A stretch of 64,000 nt of DNA from Novosphingopyxis baekryungensis DSM 16222 (lineage in GTDB: Bacteria; Pseudomonadota; Alphaproteobacteria; Sphingomonadales; Sphingomonadaceae): contig NZ_ATUR01000007.1 of assembly GCF_000420305.1 (NCBI RefSeq), positions 1-64,000 of the forward strand, written 5' to 3'. Within the stretch, counting starts at the first letter, position 1, and each line of letters starts with the position of its first letter. The position numbers and the translations under genes are program-made. The notes under the pieces are model-generated. The model was not told the origin of the DNA. It was given only the letters and a program-made list of their open reading frames with translations, and ran no database searches. Below are positions 42,699 to 52,373 of this stretch, piece after piece.

Positions 42699-45600
42699 GC
42701 AGGCTCCGCCTTGCTGTCATCGGGGGCGGCAGGGTCTTCCTTGTCTTCGTCCAGCGAGCCGACCGCGGCTGGTTGCTTGCGGCTGAGATGACGGCGCACC
42801 AGCATATAGAGCAGCGGGATGACGAAGATGCCGATGCCGGTCGCGGTGATCATGCCGCCCATCACGCCCGTGCCCACGGCGATGCGGCTGGCCGCACCGG
42901 CACCGCTGGCGAGCACCAGCGGCACCATGCCGAGGATGAAGGCGAGCGAGGTCATGATGATCGGGCGCAGACGCAGCTTGGCCGCTTCCTTCACCGCGTC
43001 GATTTTGGACAGGCCGCGCGCCTCTTCCTCAATCGCGAACTCGACGATCAGGATGGCGTTTTTCGCCGCCAGACCGATGATGGTGATCAGGCCGACGTTG
43101 AAATAGACGTCTGCAGACAGTCCGCGCAGAATGGAGAACAGCACGGCGCCCAGCACGCCCATCGGGACGATCAGCAGCACCGATACCGGCACCGCCCAGC
43201 TTTCATACAGCGCGGCCAGCAACAGATAGACCACCAGAAGGGACAGCCCCAGCAGCGCGCCGACCTGACCGGCGGACTGCTTTTCCTCATAGCTGATGCC
43301 GGTCCATTCATAGCCGATGCCCGGCGGCAGATTTTCGGCCAGCTTCTCCATCTCGGCCAGAGCCGCGCCGGACGAGCGGCCGGGGGCGGCCTCGCCGGAC
43401 AAGGTCATGGCGGGATAGCCATTATAGCGGGCCAGGCTGGGCGGTCCGGCGGTCCATTCGGCGGTGGCAAAGGCGCTGAACGGTACCAGTTCCCCCTCCG
43501 GCGTCGGCACGCGGATCTGCATGATATCGTCGGGCGTCATGCGATATTGCGCATCGGACTGCACGATCACGCGCAGCACGCGCCCGTCGCGGTTGAAGTC
43601 ATTGGCATAGGCAGAGCCGAAATTGATCGCGAGCGCGGCGTTCACATCGGAAATGGACAGGCCGAGCGCGGTTGCCAGCGTGCGATCGATCTCCACCTTG
43701 AGCTGCGGGCCGGCGGGCTGATCCTCCGGCCGCAAATTGGTGACGACCTCGCTTTGCGACGCAGCACCGATCAACTGGCCCATGGCGCCGTTCAGCGTCT
43801 CGCGGCCGACGCCGGTGCGATCTTCCAGCTTCAGCGAGAAGCCGCTGGCATTGCCCAGCGCCTGGATCGCCGGTGGCTGGATCACGAACACCACCGCCTC
43901 GGAAATTTGCGAGAACGCGCCCATGGCGGCCCCCAGCATGGAGCTGGCATCGCTGCCTTCTGCGGTGCGCTCTTCCCAGGGTTTCATGCTGGCGAACATC
44001 AGCGCGTTGTTCTGCCCCTGGCCGAAGAAGCTGAACCCGCGAACCACCACGAGGTTTTCCACCTCCGGCTGGTCCATCCAGTATTTTTCGACAGGCGCGA
44101 TCGCCTCGTTCAACCGGTTGCGCGTGCTGCCGGGCGGCGATTGCACCACGGTGATGAGATAACCCTGATCTTCGGTCGGCAGAAAGGCCGTCGGCAGACG
44201 CAGGAACAGGAAGATGGCGAGCACGCCGAGCAGCAGGAACACGGCCAGGCCGCGCAGGGGGGCCGACAGAATCCTGGCGGTGCCGCGATCATATTTGTCG
44301 GTGATCCTGGCGAACCAGCGGTTGAAGCGCGCGAAAAAGGCGGTGAAAAACCCGATGACCTTTGCCAGCAAGCCTTTGGCCCCGCTTTTCTGTTCTTGCG
44401 GCTGATCCGGATCGTCCGTGCTTTCGCGGTCTTCCTTTTCGATCGGCTTGAGGAAGACGGCGCACAGCGCCGGCGTGAGCGTGAGGGCCATCAGCGCCGA
44501 GAACAGGATGGAAACCGCCAGCGTGACCGAGAATTGCCGGTAGATCCCACCGGTCGAGCCGGGGAAGAACGCCATCGGCACGAACACCGCCACCAGCACC
44601 AGCGTGATGCCGATGATCGCGCCGGAAATCTGGTCCATCGCTTTGCGCGTGGCCTGCAGCGGGGGAAGGCCTTCCTCGCGCATGATCCGCTCGACATTCT
44701 CGATCACCACGATGGCGTCATCGACCAGGATGCCGATGGCCAGCACCATGCCGAACAGGCTGAGCACGTTGATGGAGAAGCCGAAGAGATACAGGCCAAG
44801 GCATGCGCCCGCCAGCGCGATCGGCACGACCAGCGTGGGGATGACCGTGGCGCGCCAGTTCTGCAGGAACAGGAACATCACGAGGAACACCAGCGCCATC
44901 GCCTCGATCAGCGTCTTGATCACTTCATCCACCGATGCCTGGACAAAGGGCGTGGTGTCATAGGGGATGGAATAGCTGACGCCCTGCGGCAGGCTGGCGT
45001 TCAGTTCCTCCATCCGCTCCTTGATGCCGGCCGCGGCGTTGAGCGCGTTCGCGCCCGTCGCCAGCTGGACGGCCATGCCGGCCATCGGCTGGCCATTGAG
45101 GGTGGTGGACGTGTTGTAGCTCTGCGCGCCGATCTCGATCCGCGCGACATCCGCCAAACGCACCGTGGCCCCATTGGCGGTGGCGCGCAGGATGATGTCC
45201 TCGAACTGCTTGACGGTGGAGAAGCGGTCCTGCGTGACGATGGTGGCCTGGATCTGCTGATCGGACAGCGTCGGCAAGGCGCCGAGCGAGCCGCCCGCCG
45301 TCTGGTTATTCTGCTGGCGCACCGCGTTGAGCACGTCCGATGGCGTCAGCGAAAAGCCGGCGAGCCGTTCCGGGTCCAGCCAGATGCGCATGGCATATTC
45401 GGACCCGAACAGCTGAATATCGCCCACGCCCTGCACGCGGCGCAGCTCGTCGATCACCTGCTGGGACGCGATATTGCCCAGATCCACGGCATCGTAGCTC
45501 TGGTTCGCGCTGGTGAGCGCCACGATCATCAGGAAGCCCGAATTGGCCTGGCGCACGGTGATGCCCTGCTGCCGGACGGTTTCGGGCAGGCGCGCCTCGA

Positions 45601-45940
45601 CCGTGGACAGGCGGTTCTGGACCTCGGTCTGCGCGATATCGATGTCGGTTCCGGCCTCGAAGGTCAGCGTGATCGACGCGGTGCCGTTCGACTGGCTGGA
45701 GCTGGCCATGTACAGATAGCCCTCGACCCCGTTCAGCTGCTGCTCGATCACCTGCGTGACGTTCTGCTCCAGCGTCTGCGCGTCTGCGCCGGGATAGACC
45801 ACCGAGATGGTGAGCGACGGGGGGCTGACCTGCGGATATTGCTCGATCGGTAGGCCGCGCAGCGCGATGATGCCGGCCATCAGGATGCCGAGCGCGAGAA
45901 CCCAGGCGAAAACCGGGCGGTCGATGAAATAGCGTGACAT
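42695..45940 (-). CDS. RND multidrug efflux permease (HAE1/AcrB-like)
   Basis: This 1081-residue inner-membrane proton antiporter exports drugs or other toxic compounds. It starts 'SRYFIDRPVFAWVLALGILM', as in AcrB and MexB, and has two sets of six helices and two large periplasmic loops. The proton-relay aspartates are in 'LAIGILVDDAIVVIENVERI'. The C-terminus is acidic and rich in Asp, Glu and Pro. An extra polar segment (about 500-530) lies after the first membrane half. It follows the adaptor gene by 11 bp. Confidence 0.96.
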   Translation of the reverse strand: MSRYFIDRPVFAWVLALGILMAGIIALRGLPIEQYPQVSPPSLTISVVYPGADAQTLEQNVTQVIEQQLNGVEGYLYMASSSQSNGTASITLTFEAGTDIDIAQTEVQNRLSTVEARLPETVRQQGITVRQANSGFLMIVALTSANQSYDAVDLGNIASQQVIDELRRVQGVGDIQLFGSEYAMRIWLDPERLAGFSLTPSDVLNAVRQQNNQTAGGSLGALPTLSDQQIQATIVTQDRFSTVKQFEDIILRATANGATVRLADVARIEIGAQSYNTSTTLNGQPMAGMAVQLATGANALNAAAGIKERMEELNASLPQGVSYSIPYDTTPFVQASVDEVIKTLIEAMALVFLVMFLFLQNWRATVIPTLVVPIALAGACLGLYLFGFSINVLSLFGMVLAIGILVDDAIVVIENVERIMREEGLPPLQATRKAMDQISGAIIGITLVLVAVFVPMAFFPGSTGGIYRQFSVTLAVSILFSALMALTLTPALCAVFLKPIEKEDRESTDDPDQPQEQKSGAKGLLAKVIGFFTAFFARFNRWFARITDKYDRGTARILSAPLRGLAVFLLLGVLAIFLFLRLPTAFLPTEDQGYLITVVQSPPGSTRNRLNEAIAPVEKYWMDQPEVENLVVVRGFSFFGQGQNNALMFASMKPWEERTAEGSDASSMLGAAMGAFSQISEAVVFVIQPPAIQALGNASGFSLKLEDRTGVGRETLNGAMGQLIGAASQSEVVTNLRPEDQPAGPQLKVEIDRTLATALGLSISDVNAALAINFGSAYANDFNRDGRVLRVIVQSDAQYRMTPDDIMQIRVPTPEGELVPFSAFATAEWTAGPPSLARYNGYPAMTLSGEAAPGRSSGAALAEMEKLAENLPPGIGYEWTGISYEEKQSAGQVGALLGLSLLVVYLLLAALYESWAVPVSVLLIVPMGVLGAVLFSILRGLSADVYFNVGLITIIGLAAKNAILIVEFAIEEEARGLSKIDAVKEAAKLRLRPIIMTSLAFILGMVPLVLASGAGAASRIAVGTGVMGGMITATGIGIFVIPLLYMLVRRHLSRKQPAAVGSLDEDKEDPAAPDDSKAEPA

Positions 45941-45951
45941 GGCGGTGGGGC

Positions 45952-47214
45952 TCAGTTGGCTTTGGCGGCAGGCGTCGGCGCGGCTTTGGCCTTGGGCGTG
46001 GCACCGGAGGCTTTGGCACCCGGTTGGGGCCCGCCCGATCCCAGCACCTGACGCGCATCGCGCACCTTGACGGGCGCGCCGTCACGGACCTTTTGCAGAT
46101 TGCTGACGATCACCTTGTCGCCGCCCTTCAGACCGTCTTCGATGATCCAGTTGGTGCCGATCAGCTGACCCAGAGTGACTCGGCGGCTCATGGCCTGGCC
46201 CTTTGGCCCGACGATGAAGACCGTTGCCGCATCGTCGCTGATCTGCACGGCGCGCTGGGGCACCTGAATGCCGCCATCGCGCGTACCGGCCATGATCTTG
46301 GCGCGGACGAAATCGCCCGGCAGCAGCAGCCGTTTGGGATTGGCGATCTCACCGCGCAGGGTGACCGTGCTGGTGGCCTGATCCACCGAATAATCGAGGA
46401 AGTTCATCCGCCCCTGAACCGGATAGGCCGTGCCATTTTCGAAGGTCACCTCGAACGGCAGATTGCCATCGCTTCCGATATCGATCTGCCCGGATGCAAT
46501 CCCCTGGCGGATTTTCAGCAAATCGGACGAGGATTGGGTCAGCGTGACATAGACCGGGTTGAGCTGTTCGATGCGCGTCAGCAGCGTGCCTTCGGCCTGG
46601 CTGACCAGCGCGCCCTGCGTCACCTGCGCCCGGCCGACCCGGCCGGAGATCGGCGCGCGGACGGTGGTATAGCCCAGTTGCAGCTGCGCGGCATCGACCT
46701 GCGCGCTAGCCTCGGACACGGCGGCTTCCGCCTCGCGCGCAGCGGCCACGGCGGCGTCATATTCCTGCTTGCTGATCGCCTGCTCGCTCACCAGCGGCTC
46801 GTAGCGGCGCACGACCGCGCGGGCATTGGCGGCGGTGGCGCGCAGACGCTGCAGATTGGCGCGTGCCTGTTGCGAGCTGGCCTGCAGTTCGCGCGGATCG
46901 ATGCGGAACAGCGGCGCGCCCTGGGCGATGTCGCTGCCTTCCTGATAGACACGCTGCTGCACGATGCCGGTCACCCGGGCGCGCACTTCTGCCACGCGCA
47001 CCGGCTCCACGCGGCCAGGCAGTTCGACGATATTGGGAACGCTGCCGGTCTGCACGGTCACCACGTCCACCGGAATGGCGGGCGGCGCGGCGGGGGCCTC
47101 TTCCCCGTCCGAACAGGCGCCGAGCGCCAGCAGGCAGGCCAGCATCGCGCCGCGCGCGATGGGCGGGCGGCGATGTCCGGCAGCGCTGCGAAAGGTCCGA
47201 TTGTTCAACATCAT
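45952..47214 (-). CDS. RND efflux periplasmic adaptor (membrane fusion lipoprotein)
   Basis: This 420-residue protein has a lipoprotein signal (MLACLLALGAC), a barrel-sandwich hybrid split by an alpha-hairpin coiled coil (about 100-170, with ARANLQRLRATAANARAVV), a beta-barrel and a membrane-proximal domain. It joins the RND pump to the outer-membrane factor. The tail is Ala/Lys/Pro-rich (KAKAAPTPAAKAN) and low complexity. Its ATG overlaps the stop of the regulator gene. Confidence 0.94.
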   Translation of the reverse strand: MMLNNRTFRSAAGHRRPPIARGAMLACLLALGACSDGEEAPAAPPAIPVDVVTVQTGSVPNIVELPGRVEPVRVAEVRARVTGIVQQRVYQEGSDIAQGAPLFRIDPRELQASSQQARANLQRLRATAANARAVVRRYEPLVSEQAISKQEYDAAVAAAREAEAAVSEASAQVDAAQLQLGYTTVRAPISGRVGRAQVTQGALVSQAEGTLLTRIEQLNPVYVTLTQSSSDLLKIRQGIASGQIDIGSDGNLPFEVTFENGTAYPVQGRMNFLDYSVDQATSTVTLRGEIANPKRLLLPGDFVRAKIMAGTRDGGIQVPQRAVQISDDAATVFIVGPKGQAMSRRVTLGQLIGTNWIIEDGLKGGDKVIVSNLQKVRDGAPVKVRDARQVLGSGGPQPGAKASGATPKAKAAPTPAAKAN

Positions 47215-47666
47215 GATAGTGCCTTGAATTTTTCCATGGCCAGTTTTGTCTGGTTCTCGAGCAGCTCGTGGAACCGGGCAAACCGGTGGAGATTGCGTCG
47301 GGCCGCCTGGCAGCGGGCCTCCGGGAGAAAATCTTCGATCAGCACGCGGTGCTTGCGGTGACCATCGGCAACATTTTCCAGCCTGGTCTGGTAAGCGTCG
47401 CAGGCGATGGCATAATAGGATTCACGTTCACCGGTCCGGCCTTCGCGCGACACGATGTTCCGCAATTCCAGCAACCGCAGGTTCGTGCTGATACTCGCAC
47501 GGCTGACTTGCAGAATTTCGGTAATGGAGCCCGCTGTTATCGGTTCTCCGATGATCATCAGCAGCCCCCAGATGCGTCCGAAGATTCTGGGGTGGCCTTC
47601 TCCTTCGGCCATCAATCCGATCTGCTCGATAAACTCCTGCTCGGCAGTATTGATACGTAACGACAA
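47211..47666 (-). CDS. GbsR/MarR-family transcriptional regulator of the efflux operon
   Basis: This 151-residue winged-helix protein has 'GRIWGLLMIIGEPITAGSIT' followed by 'EILQVSRASISTNLRLLELR' as the recognition helix region, and a wing with GRTGERESYY, typical of the GbsR branch of MarR-like regulators. It is the first gene of the efflux operon, so it probably controls its own operon. The start is TTG 47666, 7 bases after a GGAG site. An imperfect palindrome lies about 60-80 bp upstream. Confidence 0.88.
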   Translation of the reverse strand: MSLRINTAEQEFIEQIGLMAEGEGHPRIFGRIWGLLMIIGEPITAGSITEILQVSRASISTNLRLLELRNIVSREGRTGERESYYAIACDAYQTRLENVADGHRKHRVLIEDFLPEARCQAARRNLHRFARFHELLENQTKLAMEKFKALS

Positions 47667-47719
47667 TGTCGGTCTCCACTGCTTGGGCAGGGAGGGCCAT
47701 TAGCCATGTTGCAGTGCAG

Positions 47720-47747
47720 CGTCAAGCATTTCACTAGTCACTGAAAT
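47720..47747 (-). promoter_or_regulatory. Palindromic operator candidate and -35 element of the efflux operon
   Basis: An imperfect palindrome, ATTTCA...TGAAAT (47728-47747), is followed on the minus strand by TTGACG (47720-47725), a near-consensus -35. The -10 sequence is weak (TAATGG at 47698-47703). This fits a self-regulated promoter for a MarR-like repressor, but binding has not been shown. Confidence 0.45.
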
Positions 47748-47804
47748 AAGAAAAATGGCGCGGCACGGCTGGCCAGCGGCGGGGCCGCTTGGCGCGGCGA
47801 GGTG

Positions 47805-48818
47805 CTAGCCGCCGGTTACCGACATATGGCGGGCCAGCGTGGGCTGCGCGCCCTTGGCGATCTGGAAATGATGGCGTTCCGGTTTGGTCTTCATCGCGCG
47901 GTCCAGCGCCACGTCCAGCGCGGACTGCGGTGCATCGCCGCGCACGGCGGCGCGCAGATCGGTCAGCTCGCCATGGCCGAGGCAGGGAAACAGCTCGCCC
48001 TTGGCGGTCACCCGCACGCGGTTGCAACTGGCGCAGAAATTATGGCTGATCGGGCTGATGAACCCGATGCGCCCGCCCGTTTCGGGCACGTCCCAATAGC
48101 GCGCCGGGCCGCCGCTGACATGGCTGGAGGCGTTCAGCGTATAGCGCGCCTCCAGATCCTGCCGCACGGTTTCCAGCGACAGGAACTGGTCCGACCGTTC
48201 GGCCACGATATCGCCCAGCGGCATCACCTCGATAAAGGTGATGTCCATGCCCTTGCCATGGGCCCAGGCGGTCAGTTCGGGAATTTCCTCGCGATTGGTA
48301 TCGGCCAGCGCCACGGTGTTGAGCTTGATCCGGATGCCTGCATCCAGCGCGGCATCGATCCCGGCCAGCACCCGGTCCAGCATGTCGCGATTGGTCAGCG
48401 CGCGGAATTTCTCCGCATCGCGCGTGTCGAGCGAGACGTTGAGCCGCTTCACGCCCGCCGCCGCGATGCGCGTGGCATGGCGGGCCAGATTGGTGGCATT
48501 GGTGGTCATGGTCAGCTCGTCCAGACCCGGTTCGCCGGCCCTGGTGCCCAGCCGCGTGCCCAGTTCGTCGATCAGCGGCAAGGTGACGGCGCGCACCAGC
48601 GGCTCGCCGCCGGTCAGACGGATCTTGTTCACGCCGCGCGCGATGAACGCATCGGCTACCTGGACCAGCTCGTCCAGGTCCAGCAGTTCGCGCCGGGGCA
48701 TGAACTGCATCGCCTCGCCCATGCAATAATTGCAGCGCAGATCGCAGCGGTCCGTGACCGACATGCGCAGATATTTGATCGTGCGGCCGAATTCATCGAC
48801 CAGATTCTGGCAAGCCAT
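47805..48818 (-). CDS. moaA: GTP 3',8-cyclase (molybdenum cofactor synthesis)
   Basis: This 337-residue radical SAM enzyme makes the first molybdopterin intermediate with MoaC. The radical SAM cluster ligands are C25, C29 and C32 (CDLRCNYC). The C-terminal cluster segment is 'NFCASCNRVRVTAKGELFPC', and the protein ends in the conserved Gly-Gly. Its start overlaps the stop of the YdeP-type gene by one base, linking cofactor synthesis with a molybdoenzyme. No moaC was seen in the window. Confidence 0.95.
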   Translation of the reverse strand: MACQNLVDEFGRTIKYLRMSVTDRCDLRCNYCMGEAMQFMPRRELLDLDELVQVADAFIARGVNKIRLTGGEPLVRAVTLPLIDELGTRLGTRAGEPGLDELTMTTNATNLARHATRIAAAGVKRLNVSLDTRDAEKFRALTNRDMLDRVLAGIDAALDAGIRIKLNTVALADTNREEIPELTAWAHGKGMDITFIEVMPLGDIVAERSDQFLSLETVRQDLEARYTLNASSHVSGGPARYWDVPETGGRIGFISPISHNFCASCNRVRVTAKGELFPCLGHGELTDLRAAVRGDAPQSALDVALDRAMKTKPERHHFQIAKGAQPTLARHMSVTGG

Positions 48819-51121
48819 CAGTTGGTTTCTATCCTCACCGGCACGCCCTTGGACGCCGGGGTTTTCGAATGTTCGTCATGATACCACAGCGGCACCAACG
48901 GATTGAGTTCGGGAAAATATCCCGCAAGGCAACCGTCCGGCAATTCATAGGGGGTCACCGCCAATCCGGCAACGCGGCGGTCCTCGCCATCATCGGCATC
49001 GCCCACCAGCGTAACGAGCTGTCCGGCGCGCAGGCCCGCCCGTTCCATCTCCGCCGGGTTGATCAGGATGACGTCGCGCGTCCCCTCGATCCCGCGGAAG
49101 CGATCGGAATAGCCATAGATGGTGGTGTTGAACTGGTCGTTGGATCGCAGCGTGATCAGGCGGAAGCGCCCGGCCTTGTCCGCCACGCCGGTGGCCGAGA
49201 GCATGGTGGGCGTGGTGAATTCCGCCTTGCCGCTGGCTGTTTTCCAGATGCGCTCGCGCGCGCTGTTGCCGCGATAGAAGCCGCCCGCCTGATGCATCCG
49301 CGTGCTCATGTCGTAAAACTGCTCGGGATAGGTTTCGGCAATCAGATCGCGCACCAGCGCATAATCGCTGGTCCAGTCGTCCCAATGCACCTTGGGATTG
49401 GGCGCCAGCGTGGCCTTGGCGATGCCGGCGACGATAGCGACTTCGCTCAGCAATGCACCGCTGGCCGGCGGGCGCTTGCCGAGCGAGGCGGAGACATGGC
49501 TGAACGTGTCTTCCATCGAGACATATTGCGGTCCGCTGGCCTGTTTGTCCTGCTCGGACCGGGCGAGGCAGGGCAGCAGATAGGCCTGCTTTCCGTTGAT
49601 CAGATGGCTGCGGTTGAGCTTGGTGGCGATCTGGACGGTCAGGTCCATCCGCGCCCACGCCTTTTCCATCTTCACGATGTCCGGGATGGCCCGCACGAAA
49701 TTGCCGCCGAGGGAAACGAACGCCTTCACGGACCCATCCAGAATGCCCTCGCAGGCCTCCACGGTGTTCATGCCGTCCTCTCGGGGCGGCGCGAAGCCGA
49801 ACTGCTCGGCAATCTTGTCGAGCGGGACCAGCTTGGTCTTTTCCGCAATGCCAACGGTGCGCTGACCCTGCACATTGCTGTGCCCGCGCACGGGGCTCAT
49901 GCCCGCGCCGGGCCGCCCGATATTGCCGCGCAGTAGCAGGAAGTTGGTCAGCAAAGCAAGGTTTTCGAACCCGTGGACATGCTGGGTCAGGCCCATGCCA
50001 TAGACGCCGATCACCTTGTCGGCATCCATGTAGACACGCGCAGCATCCATCAATGCAGTGCGCTTCAGCCCGCTATGGCTTTCGATCTCTTCCCAGCTGA
50101 CCGCGGCGCATTTGGCCTTGAAGGCATCGAAGCCATGGGTGTGCTGCGCAATGAATGCATCGTCCAGGATGGCCTGGCCGGTGCTCTCCCGCCGCTTGGC
50201 GTCGCATTCCAGGATGAACTTGCACATGCCCAGAATGGCCGCAATGTCTCCGCCCGCCTTCACCTGATGATATTGGGCGCTGATCTTCGTCGCCTTGCCG
50301 GTCAGCATCTGCAGGGGGTTTTGCGGGGAGATGAACTCCTCCAGCCCCTTTTCCTTGAGCGGATTGAACGTCACGATCTTGCAGCCGCGCTTGGAAGCGG
50401 CCTGCAGCGGATGCAGGAAGCGCGGGCTGTTGGTGCCGGTGTTCTGGCCGAAGAAGAAGATCGCGTCGCAATGCTCGAAATCGTCCAGCGTGCAGGTGCC
50501 CACCGGCACGCCGATCACCTTGCTAAGCGCCACCGAAGTGGTTTCGTGGCACATATTCGAACTGTCCGGCAGATTATTGTGGCCATAAAGCCGGGCGAAC
50601 AGGGCATAGAGATAGCTGGTTTCCAGGCTGGCCCGTCCGGACGCGTAGAAGATGGCCGATTTGGGATCGAGCGTCTTGAGCGTGGCGCCGATGGCGGAAA
50701 AAGCCTCTTCCCAGGCGACCGGTTCATAATGGTCGGTCTCGGCATTGTAGCGCATGGGGTGGGTCAGCCGCCCCTCGATCTCCAGATCATAATCCTTCCA
50801 GCCGCGCAGTTCGGTCACGCTGTGCTTGGCGAAAAAGTCCGGCGTACAGCGCTTGGAGGTCAGCTCCCACATCGTCGCCTTGGCGCCATTTTCGCAGAAT
50901 TCGGCGATATGCGGCTTGGCCGGTTTGCCCCAGGCGCAGCTGGTGCACATATGGCCGTCCGGCTTGTTCTGTCGCTGCAGGGTTTCCAGCATGCCTGGCG
51001 ACGGCTTTTCCGTGCCCAGGATCCGCACCATGCCCTTCATGCTGCCCCAGCCGCCCGCCGGCCAGTCATAATTGGGCATATCGGGATTGGATTTGTTTGC
51101 GGGATCGCGCGTATCGCTCAT
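48818..51121 (-). CDS. FdhF/YdeP-family molybdopterin oxidoreductase
   Basis: This protein of about 767 residues has molybdopterin oxidoreductase domains ('IFYASGRASLETSYLYALFA', FFFGQNTGTNSPR, 'NIGRPGAGMSPVRGHSNVQG') and a C-terminal cofactor-binding domain from about 655. The N-terminal 'MCTSCAWGKPAKPHIAEFCE' is the YdeP-type region in place of a classical 4Fe-4S site. YdeP has been linked to acid resistance, and no formate dehydrogenase activity can be assumed. I chose ATG 51121 with an upstream GGAAAG. The in-frame extension to 51211 has no family similarity. Confidence 0.9.
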   Translation of the reverse strand: MSDTRDPANKSNPDMPNYDWPAGGWGSMKGMVRILGTEKPSPGMLETLQRQNKPDGHMCTSCAWGKPAKPHIAEFCENGAKATMWELTSKRCTPDFFAKHSVTELRGWKDYDLEIEGRLTHPMRYNAETDHYEPVAWEEAFSAIGATLKTLDPKSAIFYASGRASLETSYLYALFARLYGHNNLPDSSNMCHETTSVALSKVIGVPVGTCTLDDFEHCDAIFFFGQNTGTNSPRFLHPLQAASKRGCKIVTFNPLKEKGLEEFISPQNPLQMLTGKATKISAQYHQVKAGGDIAAILGMCKFILECDAKRRESTGQAILDDAFIAQHTHGFDAFKAKCAAVSWEEIESHSGLKRTALMDAARVYMDADKVIGVYGMGLTQHVHGFENLALLTNFLLLRGNIGRPGAGMSPVRGHSNVQGQRTVGIAEKTKLVPLDKIAEQFGFAPPREDGMNTVEACEGILDGSVKAFVSLGGNFVRAIPDIVKMEKAWARMDLTVQIATKLNRSHLINGKQAYLLPCLARSEQDKQASGPQYVSMEDTFSHVSASLGKRPPASGALLSEVAIVAGIAKATLAPNPKVHWDDWTSDYALVRDLIAETYPEQFYDMSTRMHQAGGFYRGNSARERIWKTASGKAEFTTPTMLSATGVADKAGRFRLITLRSNDQFNTTIYGYSDRFRGIEGTRDVILINPAEMERAGLRAGQLVTLVGDADDGEDRRVAGLAVTPYELPDGCLAGYFPELNPLVPLWYHDEHSKTPASKGVPVRIETN

Positions 51122-51230
51122 CGCGGATATCTTTCCATCGGACGTTTCATGATCATGGCCTGCACAGCGGAACCGGTCGGCGATTCCACACTTTATCATG
51201 CGCCCGATCAATTCCCAAGGAAACGCCGCT

Positions 51231-52331
51231 GTGCCCCAAAACGATCCCGTTCCCTATGCACCCACCTATGAAACGCTCGAGGACGGGGAAAGCCAGACCA
51301 ATCGCGAGATGCAGGAAACCTTTCAGGAGATCCTCGATATTACGGCTAAGGACGAGGGCCGGGCCGTGCGTTCGGTCCACGCCAAGAGCCATGGCATCCT
51401 GACCGGCAGGGTGGACATATTGCCCGATCTGCCGCCCGAATATGCGCAGGGCATGTTCGCGCGCCCCGGCAGCCATGCCGCACTGGCGCGGGTGTCCACC
51501 AATCCCGGCGATATCCTGCACGATTCCATCGGTCTGCCACGCGGCATGGCGCTCAAGATTCTGGATGTGGCGGGCGATCGCCTGCCGGGATCCGAGGACA
51601 GCCATGTGCAGGATTTCCTCATGATCAACGCGCCGACCTTCAACGCCGCCGACGGGGCCGATTTCCTGCGCAATCTGAAGCTTCTGGCCAAGACCACCGA
51701 TCGCGCCGAATGGGCCAAGCGCGGGCTGGCCGCCGTGCTGCGCGGGGCGGAGAAGCTGGTCGAGGCCACGGGCCATGAAAGCGCGCTGCTGCAATCCATG
51801 GGCGGCGCGGCCAATGTCCATCCCCTGGGCGAGACCTATTTTACCGCGACCGCCTATCGCTATGGCGACTATATGGCCAAATTCTCGCTCGCCCCCGTTT
51901 CGGACAGCCTTACGGCGCTGACGGGTGAGATCGTCGATACCGCCGGCCGCCCCGATGCGCTGCGTGAAGAAGTGGCCAGCGCCATGCAGAAAGGCGACGG
52001 CGTGTGGGAACTGCGCGTGCAACTGTGCCACGACATTGCCGCGATGCCGATCGAGGATGCCACGGTGGAATGGGACGAGGAGCAGAGTCCCTATGTGCCG
52101 GTCGCGCGGTTTACCGTCCCGGCGCAGACAGGCTGGAGCGAGGCGCGCGCGCACCGGGTGGACGATTGCATGCGGTTCAGTCCGTGGAACGGCCTTGCCG
52201 CCTTCCAGCCGATCGGGCGGATCAACCGCATCCGGCAGGACAGCTATGACCAGTCCGCCAATTTCCGCAGCCGGGTGAATGGCTGCCCGATGCATGAACC
52301 GAGCGCGGCGGAACTGGACGCGCTGGGCTGA
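51231..52331 (+). CDS. Catalase-family haem protein (short, catalase-like)
   Basis: This protein of about 366 residues has a reduced catalase core: 'SVHAKSHGILTGRVDILPDL' (distal His), 'MFARPGSHAALARVSTNPGD' and 'PRGMALKILDVAGDRL'. This matches the small catalase-like family near y4iL and SrpA, not true catalases. Peroxidase or haem-dependent peroxide activity is likely but unproven. GTG 51231 follows an AAGGAAA site; ATG 51198 is the alternative. It is divergent from the YdeP-type gene and upstream of fdhD. Confidence 0.85.
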   Translation: MPQNDPVPYAPTYETLEDGESQTNREMQETFQEILDITAKDEGRAVRSVHAKSHGILTGRVDILPDLPPEYAQGMFARPGSHAALARVSTNPGDILHDSIGLPRGMALKILDVAGDRLPGSEDSHVQDFLMINAPTFNAADGADFLRNLKLLAKTTDRAEWAKRGLAAVLRGAEKLVEATGHESALLQSMGGAANVHPLGETYFTATAYRYGDYMAKFSLAPVSDSLTALTGEIVDTAGRPDALREEVASAMQKGDGVWELRVQLCHDIAAMPIEDATVEWDEEQSPYVPVARFTVPAQTGWSEARAHRVDDCMRFSPWNGLAAFQPIGRINRIRQDSYDQSANFRSRVNGCPMHEPSAAELDALG

Positions 52332-52373
52332 GCCGGGATGGCGGCGACGGCTGGCATCGGTTAGACCGGGCCC

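Noticed and set aside
42773-45853. Very long plus-strand open frame (over 1000 codons) opposite the RND pump gene
   Set aside because: It is antisense to a clear HAE1 permease. The translation is rich in His, Gln, Arg and Gly with no domains, as expected from the mirror of a GC-rich gene.
48818-51121. Classical formate dehydrogenase
   Set aside because: The N-terminal iron-sulfur region is of the YdeP kind (CTSC...FCENG), and no selenocysteine/cysteine active-site context or FdhB/FdhC partner genes are nearby.
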